Assembly: GCF_019929225.1 (NCBI RefSeq)
Contig: NZ_JAHZPA010000001.1
Location: 204,805 to 268,804, forward strand
Direction: 5' to 3'
Source of the DNA: Streptococcus sanguinis
Lineage (GTDB): Bacteria > Bacillota > Bacilli > Lactobacillales > Streptococcaceae
Length of the DNA stretch: 64,000 bases
In this document: positions 15,170 to 24,374 of the stretch, piece by piece
Layout: every line of letters begins with the position of its first letter
Numbering within the stretch: position 1 is the first letter of the stretch
The notes under the pieces: model-generated
Database searches by the model: none
What the model was told of the DNA's origin: nothing
The model's input: only the letters and a program-made list of their open reading frames with translations
Program-made: the position numbers and the translations under genes

Positions 15170-17105
15170 GATTACTTTCCCAGATGGCGCTGTTCGTGAA
15201 TTCGAATCTGGCGTGTCAACTTTTGAAATTGCTCAATCTATCAGCAATTCCCTAGCTAAAAAAGCCTTGGCTGGTAAATTCAACGGCAAATTGATTGATA
15301 CAACTCGTGCCATCACTGAAGATGGTGCTATTGAAATCGTGACACCTGACCACGAAGATGCTTTAGATATCTTGCGTCACTCTGCAGCCCACTTGTTTGC
15401 GCAAGCAGCTCGTCGTCTTTTCCCAGATATTCACTTGGGCGTTGGCCCTGCCATTCAGGATGGTTTCTACTACGATACAGATAATGAAGCTGGGCAAATT
15501 TCAAATGAAGATCTGCCTCGTATCGAAGAGGAAATGAAGAAAATCGTCAAAGAAAACTTCCCATCCATCCGTGAGGAAGTGACCAAGGATGAGGCGCGTG
15601 AAATTTTCAAAAACGATCCTTACAAGTTGGAATTGATTGAAGAGCACTCTGAAGATGAGGGTGGTTTGACCATCTACCGTCAGGGTGAATATGTGGATCT
15701 CTGCCGTGGGCCTCACGTTCCATCTACAGGTCGGATTCAAATCTTCCATCTCTTGAACGTGGCTGGAGCATACTGGCGCGGGAACAGCGACAATGCTATG
15801 ATGCAGCGAGTCTATGGTACTGCTTGGTTTGACAAGAAAGACCTGAAGAAATATCTGCAAATGCGGGAAGAAGCCAAAGAACGCGACCACCGTAAGTTAG
15901 GGAAAGAGCTGGATCTCTTCATGATTTCTCAAGAAGTGGGTCAAGGTTTGCCATTCTGGCTGCCAAATGGTGCGACTGTTCGTCGCGAGTTGGAGCGCTA
16001 CATCGTTGATAAAGAGTTGGCTTCAGGCTACCAACACGTCTACACTCCGCCTTTGGCTTCTGTGGAGCTTTATAAGACTTCTGGCCACTGGGAGCACTAC
16101 CAAGAGGATATGTTCCCAACCATGGATATGGGTGATGGAGAAGAGTTTGTTCTGCGGCCGATGAACTGCCCTCACCACATCCAGGTCTACAAACATCATG
16201 TTCACTCTTACCGTGAGTTGCCAATCCGTATCGCTGAGATTGGCATGATGCACCGCTACGAAAAATCTGGTGCCCTGACTGGTTTGCAGCGGGTTCGTGA
16301 AATGTCCTTGAACGATGGCCACTTGTTTGTAACGCCAGAGCAGATTCAGGAAGAATTCCAGCGTGCGCTGCAGTTGATTATCGACGTTTACGCTGACTTC
16401 AACTTGACTGAATATCGTTTCCGTCTGTCTCTTCGTGACCCTCAGGATACACATAAGTATTTTGATAACGATGAGATGTGGGAAAATGCCCAAACCATGC
16501 TGCGAGCAGCCCTTGATGAAATGGGTGTGGACTACTTTGAGGCAGAAGGAGAGGCAGCCTTCTACGGTCCAAAACTCGATATCCAAGTTAAAACAGCCCT
16601 TGGAAATGAGGAAACTCTATCAACTATCCAGCTGGACTTCCTCTTGCCAGAGCGCTTTGACCTCAAGTATGTCGGCGCTGACGGTGAAGAGCATCGCCCA
16701 GTTATGATTCACCGTGGAGTTATCTCAACCATGGAGCGCTTTACAGCCATCTTGATTGAAAATTACAAGGGTGCCTTCCCGACCTGGCTGGCTCCGCATC
16801 AAGTGACTTTGATTCCAGTTTCTAATGAAGCCCATATCGACTATGCTTGGCAAGTGGCTAAGAAGCTGCGCGACAAGGGTGTTCGTGCTGATGTGGATGA
16901 GCGTAATGAAAAAATGCAGTACAAGATTCGTGCCTCACAAACTAGCAAGATTCCTTATCAGCTAATCGTTGGTGACAAGGAAGTAGAAGACGGTACTGTT
17001 AATGTCCGCCGCTACGGTCAAAAAGAAACACATACAATACCAGTAGACGAATTTGTAGAGCAAATCTTAGCAGACATTGCCAACAAATCACGCCTTGAAA
17101 AGTAG
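15162..17105 (+). CDS. thrS: Threonyl-tRNA synthetase
   Basis: 647 residues, full length. The TGS domain covers 1-62. The editing domain has [10 protein letters not shown] and the later CRGPHVP. The class II core has motif 2 [16 protein letters not shown], which contains a zinc-binding cysteine, then MHRYEKSG and the motif 3 region [17 protein letters not shown]. The anticodon-binding domain runs from about 540 to the end. It charges tRNA-Thr and edits Ser-tRNA-Thr. The ribosome site AAAGGAG is inside the upstream kinase gene. Regulation is by the T-box about 650 bases upstream, which is an unusual distance because a second gene intervenes. Confidence 0.98.
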   Translation: MIKITFPDGAVREFESGVSTFEIAQSISNSLAKKALAGKFNGKLIDTTRAITEDGAIEIVTPDHEDALDILRHSAAHLFAQAARRLFPDIHLGVGPAIQDGFYYDTDNEAGQISNEDLPRIEEEMKKIVKENFPSIREEVTKDEAREIFKNDPYKLELIEEHSEDEGGLTIYRQGEYVDLCRGPHVPSTGRIQIFHLLNVAGAYWRGNSDNAMMQRVYGTAWFDKKDLKKYLQMREEAKERDHRKLGKELDLFMISQEVGQGLPFWLPNGATVRRELERYIVDKELASGYQHVYTPPLASVELYKTSGHWEHYQEDMFPTMDMGDGEEFVLRPMNCPHHIQVYKHHVHSYRELPIRIAEIGMMHRYEKSGALTGLQRVREMSLNDGHLFVTPEQIQEEFQRALQLIIDVYADFNLTEYRFRLSLRDPQDTHKYFDNDEMWENAQTMLRAALDEMGVDYFEAEGEAAFYGPKLDIQVKTALGNEETLSTIQLDFLLPERFDLKYVGADGEEHRPVMIHRGVISTMERFTAILIENYKGAFPTWLAPHQVTLIPVSNEAHIDYAWQVAKKLRDKGVRADVDERNEKMQYKIRASQTSKIPYQLIVGDKEVEDGTVNVRRYGQKETHTIPVDEFVEQILADIANKSRLEK

Positions 17106-17113
17106 CATTTATT

Positions 17114-17160
17114 AGATAACAATTAAACCCGAGCAATTGGCTCGGGTTTAATTGTTATCT
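17114..17160. terminator. Terminator after thrS, 21-bp perfect stem
   Basis: Two 21-base arms (17114-17134 and 17140-17160) are exact inverted copies around the loop AATTG. The CCCGAGC/GCTCGGG core is followed by TTTAATTGTT. The stem is much longer than termination needs. Its outer 14 bases reappear just after tuf. Confidence 0.8.
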
Positions 17161-17208
17161 ACCTACAGATAGAAACTTCTTTAACTAATTATGTTAGCAA
17201 GTTTTATC

Positions 17209-17607
17209 TTAATGCAAGTATTTATCCACATAATCATCAAAATCAGGATACTCATTTCTGTTCATGGCATAGAGCATTTCCCCATAGAGAGGGTCGCTAG
17301 ACGGGTCGTCAGGTTCTAGAAGAGTAGCTATTTTCATATCATCATCTGGGAAAAGGATGGTGTAGTGATAGGTGTCGCTGACAGTGATACTGTAATATTT
17401 GGTATTATCTTGGTAGCCTGACTTATCTATCTTATAGTGAAATTCTTTATCGCCTAGCTTGCCTGTCTTGTCATTGAAGACAATGTCAATGTCCTCTCCA
17501 TTTGCTTTCTGAGCCTTCCATTTTCCCTGGAAGCTAGTGTGCTGACCGCAGGCGCTGAGAAAGATTGCTGTTAAGAAAGTGATGAAAAGCCATGTTAGTT
17601 TTTTCAT
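17209..17607 (-). CDS. Small hypothetical lipoprotein
   Basis: 132 residues. The signal peptide MKKLTWLFITFLTAIFLSAC ends in a good lipobox (LSAC, cysteine at 20). The mature part is acidic with alternating hydrophobic residues (GKWKAQKANGEDIDIVFND, YHYTILFPDDDMKIATLLEP), suggesting a small beta-sandwich or lipocalin-like fold. AAGGAG precedes the ATG. No family is recognised. It lies alone between the thrS terminator and the terminator of the amino-acid transporter operon. Confidence 0.8.
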   Translation of the reverse strand: MKKLTWLFITFLTAIFLSACGQHTSFQGKWKAQKANGEDIDIVFNDKTGKLGDKEFHYKIDKSGYQDNTKYYSITVSDTYHYTILFPDDDMKIATLLEPDDPSSDPLYGEMLYAMNRNEYPDFDDYVDKYLH

Positions 17608-17661
17608 ATCGTTCTCCTTGTCTATCCTTTGATATTATTCTACCACAAATGTTAAAAATAA

Positions 17662-17689
17662 AAAAGTTGAGTTGGTAAACTCAACTTTT
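17662..17689 (-). terminator. Terminator of the amino-acid ABC operon
   Basis: Perfect AAAAGTTGAGTT and AACTCAACTTTT arms around GGTA. Read on the minus strand it is followed by TTTATTTTTAAC. Confidence 0.85.
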
Positions 17690-17715
17690 GCACAGTAGGT
17701 CTGTATCTGAGCTAC

Positions 17716-18375
17716 TTATTCTGCAGCTTGAGCCCAGCGTTGGGATAGCTTGCGCGAGAAGCTGGAAATAGCGAAGTTAATCAGGAAATAGATGGCTGCT
17801 ACTAATAAGTAGAGTGCGAAGACCTGTTCAGCTTCAAAATAGCGCCCCATTAGAATTTGAGCAGAACCAAAGAGTTCTTGGAGCGCAATAACAGAATAGA
17901 GCAGGCTGGTATCCTTAATCACTGTGACAAACTGAGAAATGATGGCTGGCAGCATTTTCCGAATAGCCTGAGGTAGGATGATATAACGCATAATCTGAAA
18001 CTGAGTAAATCCTTGAGATAAGCCAGCTTCAGTCTGACCTGGGTCAATGGCATTGAGACCGCCCCGGATAATTTCTGCCAAAGCAGCAGAAGTAAAGACA
18101 GTGAAGCTGATGATACCGGCTGGCGTTGACTTAATCTGAAAGACTAAAAAGATAGTGAAAATCCAGAGCAGATTGGGTACATTACGGACAAATTCGATGT
18201 AAATGCTGGCAATCAGCTTGAGCAGTTTATTTTTTCCATTTCGCATGACGGCTAGAATAGTTCCAAAAATCGTGGATAGGACAATGGAAATGAAAGAAAT
18301 TTGCAGTGTCAGCCAGAGCCCCTTAAGGATAAAGAGGAGGTTGTTTGTGGTTAAGACTTTTAAAATATTTTCCAT
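17716..18375 (-). CDS. Polar amino-acid ABC transporter permease 2
   Basis: 219 residues with five hydrophobic segments. The EAA coupling loop is EIIRGGLNAIDPGQTEAGLSQGFT, typical of the HisM/GlnP polar amino-acid class. It is the last gene of the operon, ten bases after the other permease. The two permeases are similar in length and EAA loop, which indicates a heterodimeric pore. Confidence 0.93.
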   Translation of the reverse strand: MENILKVLTTNNLLFILKGLWLTLQISFISIVLSTIFGTILAVMRNGKNKLLKLIASIYIEFVRNVPNLLWIFTIFLVFQIKSTPAGIISFTVFTSAALAEIIRGGLNAIDPGQTEAGLSQGFTQFQIMRYIILPQAIRKMLPAIISQFVTVIKDTSLLYSVIALQELFGSAQILMGRYFEAEQVFALYLLVAAIYFLINFAISSFSRKLSQRWAQAAE

Positions 18376-18385
18376 AGAGACCTCC

Positions 18386-19066
18386 TTAGATGCTGTAAGC
18401 TTGTTTATTGGCTTCCTCTACCTTACGTCCCCAGCTAGCGATAGGGAAGCAAAGGAGGAAGTAGAGCAAAGCTGCTCCAGCAAAGGCTGGGATGTAGTTG
18501 GAATTCAGAGCAGACCAGGACTTGGTCACGAACATCAGATCCATACCAGAGATAATAGCGACGGTAGAAGTGTTTTTTATCAGATTGACGACCTGATTGA
18601 TTAACGGTGGCAGGATAATCCGAAAAGCTTGGGGCAGGATGATGTATCGCATGGTTTCTACATAGGTAAAGCCCTGAGAGAGTGCAGCTTCGGTCTGTCC
18701 ACGAGGAATGGACTGAATACCTGAGCGAATAACTTCAGCGATATAAGCACCGTGGTACAGTCCTACACAGAGCACCGCAGTCCAATAGATTGAGGGCATG
18801 ATGGTGTAATTGCTGACTAGCGGAAGACCGTAAAAGACAATTACAAATTGAACTAAGAGTGGTGTATTCTGGTAAAACTCAACAAAAATACGAGCTAGAC
18901 CACGTAGAACTTTGTGCTTACCTGTGCTGATAGCTCCGAAGAAAATCCCTAGTAAAAGAGCCAAGGTCAGGGCACCGATAGAAATGGCTAAGGTAAAGAG
19001 GAATCCTTGGAAAAATTTGCCAAAGTCCGCAAAGTATGCCTGCCAAGAAGAAATACTAAAACTCAT
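18386..19066 (-). CDS. Polar amino-acid ABC transporter permease 1
   Basis: 226 residues with about five transmembrane helices. The EAA loop is EVIRSGIQSIPRGQTEAALSQGFT. FVEFYQNTPLLVQFVIVFYGLPL is the conserved substrate-side helix of this family. It pairs with the permease encoded directly downstream. The start follows the binding-protein stop by 12 bases with AAAGGAG in between. Confidence 0.93.
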   Translation of the reverse strand: MSFSISSWQAYFADFGKFFQGFLFTLAISIGALTLALLLGIFFGAISTGKHKVLRGLARIFVEFYQNTPLLVQFVIVFYGLPLVSNYTIMPSIYWTAVLCVGLYHGAYIAEVIRSGIQSIPRGQTEAALSQGFTYVETMRYIILPQAFRIILPPLINQVVNLIKNTSTVAIISGMDLMFVTKSWSALNSNYIPAFAGAALLYFLLCFPIASWGRKVEEANKQAYSI

Positions 19067-19078
19067 GGGGTCTCCTTT

Positions 19079-19891
19079 CTAATCATCTGTTGAAGCAGAT
19101 GGTTTTAAATCATATTTGTCATAAATTTTCTGTAGACTGCCGTCTTCCTTCCATTTAGAGATTAGGCCATCTACATAGTCATTCAATTGAGTATTGGATT
19201 TTTTTGTTACCACACCATAATCAGCTTTTTTAAAGCTGTAATCCAGAATGTTTGACTTGGAGCTTACATAGCCGGTTAGGATTGACTTATCAACAGAAAT
19301 GGCATCAATACGGTGAGCCCGCAAGGAAACAGCGAGTTCAGGGTAGGAGCCTAACTCCACATATTTGAAGTTGAGTTTTTTCTCTTGAGCGATTTCTTCC
19401 AGCAAGGTTTGAGTAATAGAACCTTGGACGACGCCGATAGTCTTGTTATTCAAGTCCTTGACGTCAGTAATTTTGCTGGATTTATTAACTAGAAAACCAG
19501 AAGCATCTGTGTAGTAAGGGGTTGTAAAATTATAAATTTCCTTACGCTCATCTGTGATAGTAAAAGTCGCAATGACCATGTCAACTTGCCCATTGTCCAG
19601 AAGTGGTCCGCGAGTTTGTGCGGTAACTGGGACGTAGTTGATTTTGACGCCTAGTTCCTTGGCAATTTTCTTTGCAATATCGATTTCTAGACCGCTGTAA
19701 GTATTACTATCAGGATTGAGGTAACCAAAGTTAGGTACATCCTGCTTGACACCGACATTAAGGATTCCGCGTTTCTGGATGGCTTTGACCTGTTGGCTGG
19801 TACTAGAATCAGCTTGTGCGGGAACGGCGTGAATCAAGCCAAGAGTCAATAGGAGTAAGACTAGGCTGATGATTATTTTCTTTAGTTTCAT
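19079..19891 (-). CDS. Amino-acid ABC transporter substrate-binding protein
   Basis: 270 residues, SBP_bac_3 family. The signal peptide ends at about VPAQA-DSS and has no lipobox cysteine, so the protein is either secreted or held by its hydrophobic start. That is uncommon in streptococci, where most binding proteins are lipoproteins. The ligand-binding core has GILNVGVKQDVPNFGY, YSGLEIDIAKKIAKELG, VDMVIATFTITDERK and VVQGSITQTLLE. The arginine in TDERK normally grips the ligand alpha-carboxylate. The ligand is probably Glu/Gln, Arg or another polar amino acid. The ARG-box-like sites upstream slightly favour a link to arginine metabolism. Confidence 0.88.
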   Translation of the reverse strand: MKLKKIIISLVLLLLTLGLIHAVPAQADSSTSQQVKAIQKRGILNVGVKQDVPNFGYLNPDSNTYSGLEIDIAKKIAKELGVKINYVPVTAQTRGPLLDNGQVDMVIATFTITDERKEIYNFTTPYYTDASGFLVNKSSKITDVKDLNNKTIGVVQGSITQTLLEEIAQEKKLNFKYVELGSYPELAVSLRAHRIDAISVDKSILTGYVSSKSNILDYSFKKADYGVVTKKSNTQLNDYVDGLISKWKEDGSLQKIYDKYDLKPSASTDD

Positions 19892-19905
19892 AGATCTTCT
19901 CCTTT

Positions 19906-20667
19906 CTAAGAAAGCACGTTATCACTCTCATGATTGATAATTTTACTGAGAAACTGCTTAGCGCGAGGTTCGGTAGGATTGTCAAAGAAAGCATCAACAT
20001 CAGTAGTATCCACCAGTACCTCACCGTCTGCCATGAAGATAATGCGGTCAGCTACCTCACGGGCAAAGCCCATTTCGTGTGTGACCACAATCATGTTCAT
20101 GCCGTCTTTGGCTAATTTTTGCATAACGGCCAGAACATCCCCGATTGTTTCAGGGTCCAGGGCAGAAGTCGGTTCATCAAAGAGCAGGAGCTCAGGGTGC
20201 ATGGCTAAACCACGGGCAATGGCAATCCTTTGCTTTTGTCCACCGGACAGCATGCCTGGGTAGGAGTCTTTCTTGTCCCACATGTTGACAAATTCTAGAT
20301 ATTTTTGAGCGATTTTTTTAGCTTCTTGTTTATCCATTCCTAGAACTTTAATAGGCGCCAAAGTGACATTTTCTAACACCGTTTTGTGGGGGTAAAGATT
20401 AAAGTGTTGAAAGACCATTCCGACTTCTTTGCGTAAGTTGACCAGATCTTTAGCAGCAGCGTTCACGACCTCGTGGCCATTGACAATCAGACTCCCCTGA
20501 TCAATGCCTTCTAAAGCGTTGATTGTACGGATAAGAGTAGATTTTCCTGAGCCAGATGGTCCCAGCAGTACAACTACTTGCCCTTTTTCAAAACTGAGAT
20601 TGATATTGCGCAGAGCGTGGTAATCTCCGTAATACTTTTCGACATTTTTAAATTCAACTAAAGCCAT
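19906..20667 (-). CDS. Polar amino-acid ABC transporter ATP-binding protein (GlnQ-like)
   Basis: 253 residues from the ATG at 20667 with AAGGAG seven bases upstream. The frame is open back to a TTG at 20730, but that TTG is the promoter -35. Walker A is GPSGSGKST, the signature is LSGGQKQR, Walker B is LLLFDEPTSALDPE and the H-loop is IVVTHEMGFA. VFQHFNLYPHKTVLENV is the GlnQ/HisP Q-loop. It is the first gene of the importer operon. Confidence 0.95.
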   Translation of the reverse strand: MALVEFKNVEKYYGDYHALRNINLSFEKGQVVVLLGPSGSGKSTLIRTINALEGIDQGSLIVNGHEVVNAAAKDLVNLRKEVGMVFQHFNLYPHKTVLENVTLAPIKVLGMDKQEAKKIAQKYLEFVNMWDKKDSYPGMLSGGQKQRIAIARGLAMHPELLLFDEPTSALDPETIGDVLAVMQKLAKDGMNMIVVTHEMGFAREVADRIIFMADGEVLVDTTDVDAFFDNPTEPRAKQFLSKIINHESDNVLS

Positions 20668-20701
20668 ATCTTTCTCCTTTGTGTTAGATAATATGACATA
20701 G

Positions 20702-20730
20702 ATTTTACCATAGAATAAATAAACTGTCAA
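20702..20730 (-). promoter_or_regulatory. Promoter of the amino-acid ABC operon
   Basis: On the minus strand: TTGACA (20730-20725), 17-bp spacer, TAAAAT (20707-20702). Confidence 0.85.
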
Positions 20731-20732
20731 AT

Positions 20733-20758
20733 TGAATAAAAATGACTATTTTTATTCA
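20733..20758. promoter_or_regulatory. ARG-box-like double operator
   Basis: TGAATAAAAAT-GACT-ATTTTTATTCA is a perfect 11-bp inverted repeat directly upstream of the -35. Each arm matches the TGAATWWWWAT part of the ArgR/AhrC box. A third partial copy, GGAATAAAAATGG, lies at 20803-20815. Binding by an ArgR-family protein is inferred. Confidence 0.55.
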
Positions 20759-20843
20759 GAGAGAAATTTTTTTGATGAGAATCGTCCATTTTCTACAAAT
20801 GTGGAATAAAAATGGCTTGAATTAGTGTTTTTTAAGAAAACTT

Positions 20844-20852
20844 TGGTATAAT
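20844..20852 (+). promoter_or_regulatory. Extended -10 promoter of vicRKX
   Basis: TGGTATAAT, with TATAAT at 20847-20852 and a poor -35. The transcript would start near 20859, about 150 bases before vicR. Confidence 0.65.
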
Positions 20853-20874
20853 AAGACTATATAAATAAATAAAA

Positions 20875-20988
20875 TTGGATTGGGAGTCTAGCTAGGCAAA
20901 CTAGATTGCCTTTTGCACATGTTGATGCAGGACGACTTAGCTGACTATGTCACAACTTTTCTATCATGGAGTTGATTCAATCCCAATC
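20875..20988 (+). other. Structured 5' leader of vicR
   Basis: GATTGGGA (20878-20885) is complementary to TCCCAATC (20981-20988), which would close a long-range stem 11 bases before the vicR Shine-Dalgarno region. Inside it, GGCAA (20895-20899) pairs with TTGCC (20906-20910). No known riboswitch class is recognised. Confidence 0.4.
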
Positions 20989-21006
20989 TTATGTTAAGGT
21001 GAACAT

Positions 21007-21708
21007 ATGAAGAAAATATTAGTTGTAGATGATGAGAAACCAATCTCAGATATTATTAAGTTTAATATGGCCAAGGAAGGCTATGAGGTTTTGACCGCCT
21101 TTGATGGTAAGGAAGCCTTGGAAATGTTTGAAGCAGAGCAGCCAGACATCTTGATTCTGGACTTGATGTTGCCAGAAGTGGACGGACTGGAAGTGGCTAG
21201 GACTATTCGCAAGACCAGCAATGTTCCGATTATTGTATTGTCTGCTAAAGACAGTGAGTTTGACAAGGTTATCGGCCTTGAAATTGGTGCTGATGACTAT
21301 GTGACCAAGCCTTTCTCAAATCGTGAGCTGCAGGCGCGTGTCAAGGCACTTCTTCGTCGGGCAGACCTTGTTGTGGAAAACCAAGTAGAAGAAAGTGGCC
21401 CGAACGAGTTGACCATTGGAGAACTGCAGATTTTGCCAGATGCTTTTGTTGCTAAGAAGCATGGCAAGGAGCTGGAGCTGACCCACCGTGAGTTTGAGTT
21501 GCTTCACCATTTGGCGACACATATTGGCCAGGTGATGACACGTGAGCACTTGCTGGAAACAGTATGGGGCTATGACTATTTTGGCGATGTCCGTACAGTG
21601 GATGTGACCATTCGCCGCCTGCGTGAAAAGATTGAAGATACGCCAAGCCGACCTGAGTATATCCTGACTCGCCGCGGAGTTGGCTACTATATGAGAAATA
21701 ATGATTGA
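21007..21708 (+). CDS. vicR: Essential response regulator VicR (WalR/YycF)
   Basis: 233 residues. The receiver domain has the acidic pair VVDDE, phosphoacceptor D52 in [12 protein letters not shown] and K in YVTKPFSN. The OmpR-type winged helix ends with [32 protein letters not shown]. It controls cell-wall hydrolases and surface proteins in streptococci. vicK starts eight bases before its stop codon, so the two are translationally coupled. Confidence 0.97.
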   Translation: MKKILVVDDEKPISDIIKFNMAKEGYEVLTAFDGKEALEMFEAEQPDILILDLMLPEVDGLEVARTIRKTSNVPIIVLSAKDSEFDKVIGLEIGADDYVTKPFSNRELQARVKALLRRADLVVENQVEESGPNELTIGELQILPDAFVAKKHGKELELTHREFELLHHLATHIGQVMTREHLLETVWGYDYFGDVRTVDVTIRRLREKIEDTPSRPEYILTRRGVGYYMRNND

Positions 21709-23050
21709 AGCAATTAAACAATTTGTGATTTCTGCGGATTTTGTCTTTGCAATCATTATTATCGGTTTCATTGTAGTTGTTGCCTTGCTTTTATTGGAAA
21801 ATCGCCGTGATAACCAAAAGCTTGTACAGCTTAATCAAAAGGTTAAAGATTTGATTGCAGGTGACTATTCTGAAGTGCTGGACATGCAGGGAAGCCCGGA
21901 AATCACAGATATGACCAACAGTATCAATGATCTTTCAGAGGTCATTCGACTGACACATGAAAACCTTGAGCAAGAAACAAAACGCCTTTCCAGTATCCTG
22001 TCCTATATGACAGATGGCGTGCTTGCGACCAACCGTCGGGGGCAGATTATCACTATCAACGATATGGCAACCAAGCAGTTGGGAGTTAAGAGAGATGAGG
22101 TCCAAAATATGAGTATTTTGGATCTGCTTTCGATTTCAGACGAGTATGATTTGAGGGACCTGATTACCAATGTACCTGAGCTGACGATAGATTCTCAGGA
22201 TGAAAATGGTGAGTATTTGAGCTTGCGGGTTCGCTTTGCCCTAGTAAGGCGTGAGTCGGGCTTCATTTCTGGTTTGGTAGCTGTCTTGCATGACACGACA
22301 GAGCAGGACAAGGAAGAGCGGGAGCGTCGCCTCTTTGTCTCCAACGTCAGCCATGAGTTGCGGACTCCGCTGACCAGTGTTAAGTCCTATCTGGAAGCCC
22401 TGGATGAGGGAGCCTTGTCTGAGCCAGTAGCGCCAGACTTTGTCAAGGTATCGCTCAATGAAACCAACCGCATGATGCGGATGGTGACGGACTTGCTTAG
22501 TCTGTCCCGTATTGACAATGAGACCAGTCATCTGGAAGTGGAACTGACGAATTTCACGGCCTTTATCACCTTTATCCTCAATCGCTTTGACAAGATAAAA
22601 AATCAAGACGAGACTAAGAAATATGAGATTATCCGTGATTATCCGATAACACCGATCTGGGTAGAGATTGATACAGATAAGCTGACCCAGGTGATTGATA
22701 ATATCATGAACAATGCCATCAAGTATTCGCCAGATGGTGGAACCATTACTGTTTCCATCAAGACAACTGATGAGCAGTTGATTCTCTCGATTGCAGATGA
22801 AGGTCTGGGGATTCCCAAACAGGACCTTCCTAAGATTTTTGATCGCTTTTATCGAGTGGACAAAGCACGCAGCCGTGCCCAAGGCGGAACGGGTCTGGGG
22901 CTGGCTATTGCCAAGGAAATTATCAAGCAGCATCAGGGCTTTATCTGGGCTAAGAGTGAGTATGGTGTGGGCTCGACCTTTACCATTGTCTTGCCTTATG
23001 AGAATGATGGTGTTCGGGATGACGACTGGGATAATGAAGACGATATATAG
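21701..23050 (+). CDS. vicK: Sensor histidine kinase VicK (WalK/YycG)
   Basis: 449 residues. There is one membrane helix at about 12-32 and no extracellular loop, the streptococcal form that differs from the two-helix Bacillus WalK. Next come HAMP (about 33-85), PAS (about 93-200), and HisKA with the phosphoacceptor H218 in [12 protein letters not shown]. HATPase_c has the N box [16 protein letters not shown]1 ADEGLGIP, F box [11 protein letters not shown] and G2 GGTGLGLAI. The PAS domain probably senses an intracellular signal. It phosphorylates VicR. Confidence 0.96.
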   Translation: MIEAIKQFVISADFVFAIIIIGFIVVVALLLLENRRDNQKLVQLNQKVKDLIAGDYSEVLDMQGSPEITDMTNSINDLSEVIRLTHENLEQETKRLSSILSYMTDGVLATNRRGQIITINDMATKQLGVKRDEVQNMSILDLLSISDEYDLRDLITNVPELTIDSQDENGEYLSLRVRFALVRRESGFISGLVAVLHDTTEQDKEERERRLFVSNVSHELRTPLTSVKSYLEALDEGALSEPVAPDFVKVSLNETNRMMRMVTDLLSLSRIDNETSHLEVELTNFTAFITFILNRFDKIKNQDETKKYEIIRDYPITPIWVEIDTDKLTQVIDNIMNNAIKYSPDGGTITVSIKTTDEQLILSIADEGLGIPKQDLPKIFDRFYRVDKARSRAQGGTGLGLAIAKEIIKQHQGFIWAKSEYGVGSTFTIVLPYENDGVRDDDWDNEDDI

Positions 23051-23059
23051 AAAGTAAAC

Positions 23060-23860
23060 ATGACTAAAGGATTTCAATACAGTATTCTGGCGTCAGGATC
23101 AAGTGGTAACTGTTTCTATCTGGAAACAGATCAAAAGCGGATTCTGGTTGACGCTGGCTTATCAGGCAAGAAAATTACGAGCTTGCTGGGCGAAATTGGC
23201 CGCAAGCCTGAGGATTTGGATGCTATTTTAGTGACTCATGAGCACAAGGATCACATTCATGGTGTTGGTGTATTGGCTCGCAAGTATCATCTGGATATTT
23301 ATGCTAATGAGGCCACTTGGAAGGCTATGGAAAAGGACCTGGGCAAGCTGGATGCTAGTCAAAAGCATATCTTTGAATTGGGCAAGACCAAGACCTTTGG
23401 AGACTTGGATGTGGAGAGCTTTGGTGTCAGTCATGACGCAGCCTGTCCGCAATTTTACCGCTTTATGAAGGATGACAAGAGTTTTGTCATGCTGACGGAT
23501 ACGGGCTATGTCAGTGATCGGATGGCTGGGATTATCGAAAATGCCGACGGGTACCTGATTGAGAGCAACCATGATATTGAAATTCTCCGCAGCGGTGCCT
23601 ACCCATGGAGTCTCAAGCAGCGGATTCTGTCTGATATGGGTCACTTGTCCAATGAAGACGGAGCGGAGACCATGATTCGGACTCTGGGCAATCGTACCAA
23701 GCGGATCTATCTGGGACATCTCAGTAAGGAAAATAATATCAAGGAATTGGCTCACATGACCATGGTCAATCAGCTGGCTCAAGCCGATATGGCAGTCGGT
23801 CACGACTTCCAAGTCTATGATACCTCGCCTGATACCGCAACGCCTTTGACGAGTATTTAA
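23060..23860 (+). CDS. vicX: Metallo-beta-lactamase-fold protein VicX (WalJ/YycJ)
   Basis: 266 residues. The MBL metal motif is THEHKDH (HxHxDH), with further ligands in SHDAACPQ, MLTDTGYVSD and the C-terminal YLGHLSKENN. The SGSSGNCFYLE start is typical of YycJ. The family is thought to be a 5' to 3' DNA exonuclease. In streptococci it is always the third gene of the vic operon. It starts nine bases after vicK and has only a weak ribosome site (GAAAG). Confidence 0.94.
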   Translation: MTKGFQYSILASGSSGNCFYLETDQKRILVDAGLSGKKITSLLGEIGRKPEDLDAILVTHEHKDHIHGVGVLARKYHLDIYANEATWKAMEKDLGKLDASQKHIFELGKTKTFGDLDVESFGVSHDAACPQFYRFMKDDKSFVMLTDTGYVSDRMAGIIENADGYLIESNHDIEILRSGAYPWSLKQRILSDMGHLSNEDGAETMIRTLGNRTKRIYLGHLSKENNIKELAHMTMVNQLAQADMAVGHDFQVYDTSPDTATPLTSI

Positions 23861-23951
23861 AAGTCAAAGCAAAAGGTTTGGTTTTATTGCTCTAGTGCGG
23901 TATCCATTATATATTTAAAAAGTAACGGTTTTATTTTGCAAAGGAGCTTGT

Positions 23952-24311
23952 ATGCGGCCAATTTACTTTGTGGTAGGTCTATTATCTTTAGGGTTAGGAG
24001 TTCTAGGGATTTTTCTGCCTCTCCTGCCAACAACACCATTTCTTCTCTTGTCCATTGCCTGCTTTTCGCGCAGTTCCAAGCGCTTTGAAAATTGGCTCTA
24101 TCATACAAAGATGTATCAGACCTATGTGGCAGATTTTCGAGAGACAGGAACGATCGCCAAGGAGCGTAAGAAAAAGATTATTATTTCCATCTATATCTTG
24201 ATGGGGATTTCCATTTTTCTAGCGCCTATTATTTGGGTCAAGATTGGACTGTTGGGTCTGACCATTTTTATCACCTATTATTTGTTTAAAGTAATTCCGG
24301 ATAAGGAATAG
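23952..24311 (+). CDS. DUF454 (YbaN-like) inner membrane protein
   Basis: 119 residues. Three hydrophobic segments are visible at about 4-40 (a hairpin with GLGVLGIFLPLLPTTPFLLLSIACF), 76-92 and 96-112. The LPLLPTTPFLLL signature and the following CFSRSSKRFENWLYHTK basic segment are diagnostic of DUF454. Function is unknown. AAGGAG precedes the ATG. A terminator follows, so it is the end of its own unit or of the vic operon. Confidence 0.88.
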   Translation: MRPIYFVVGLLSLGLGVLGIFLPLLPTTPFLLLSIACFSRSSKRFENWLYHTKMYQTYVADFRETGTIAKERKKKIIISIYILMGISIFLAPIIWVKIGLLGLTIFITYYLFKVIPDKE

Positions 24312-24324
24312 AAATCACTGTCAG

Positions 24325-24348
24325 CAGGTGCGTTTGCGCCTGTTTTTT
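24325..24348 (+). terminator. Terminator between the DUF454 gene and rnc
   Basis: CAGGTGC and GCGCCTG pair with one wobble around GTTT and are followed by TTTTTT. The rnc -10 begins two bases later. Confidence 0.7.
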
Positions 24349-24356
24349 GTTATAAT
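24348..24356 (+). promoter_or_regulatory. Extended -10 promoter of rnc-smc
   Basis: TGTTATAAT (TATAAT at 24351-24356). The predicted start is near 24363, giving a leader of about 70 bases. Confidence 0.7.
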
Positions 24357-24374
24357 AGAGACTGTATATCTTTG

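Noticed and set aside
20668-20730. 21-residue extension of the amino-acid ATPase
   Set aside because: The start TTG and the next codons are the TTGACA-17-TAAAAT promoter itself.
20831-20852. CiaR box before vicR
   Set aside because: TTTAAG-N5 is followed by TTTGGT, so only one half of the TTTAAG-N5-TTTAAG direct repeat is present.
22241-23077. Long antisense frame of 278 codons opposite vicK
   Set aside because: It lies fully opposite a conserved essential gene, has no ribosome site and no domain pattern; it reflects codon bias of vicK.
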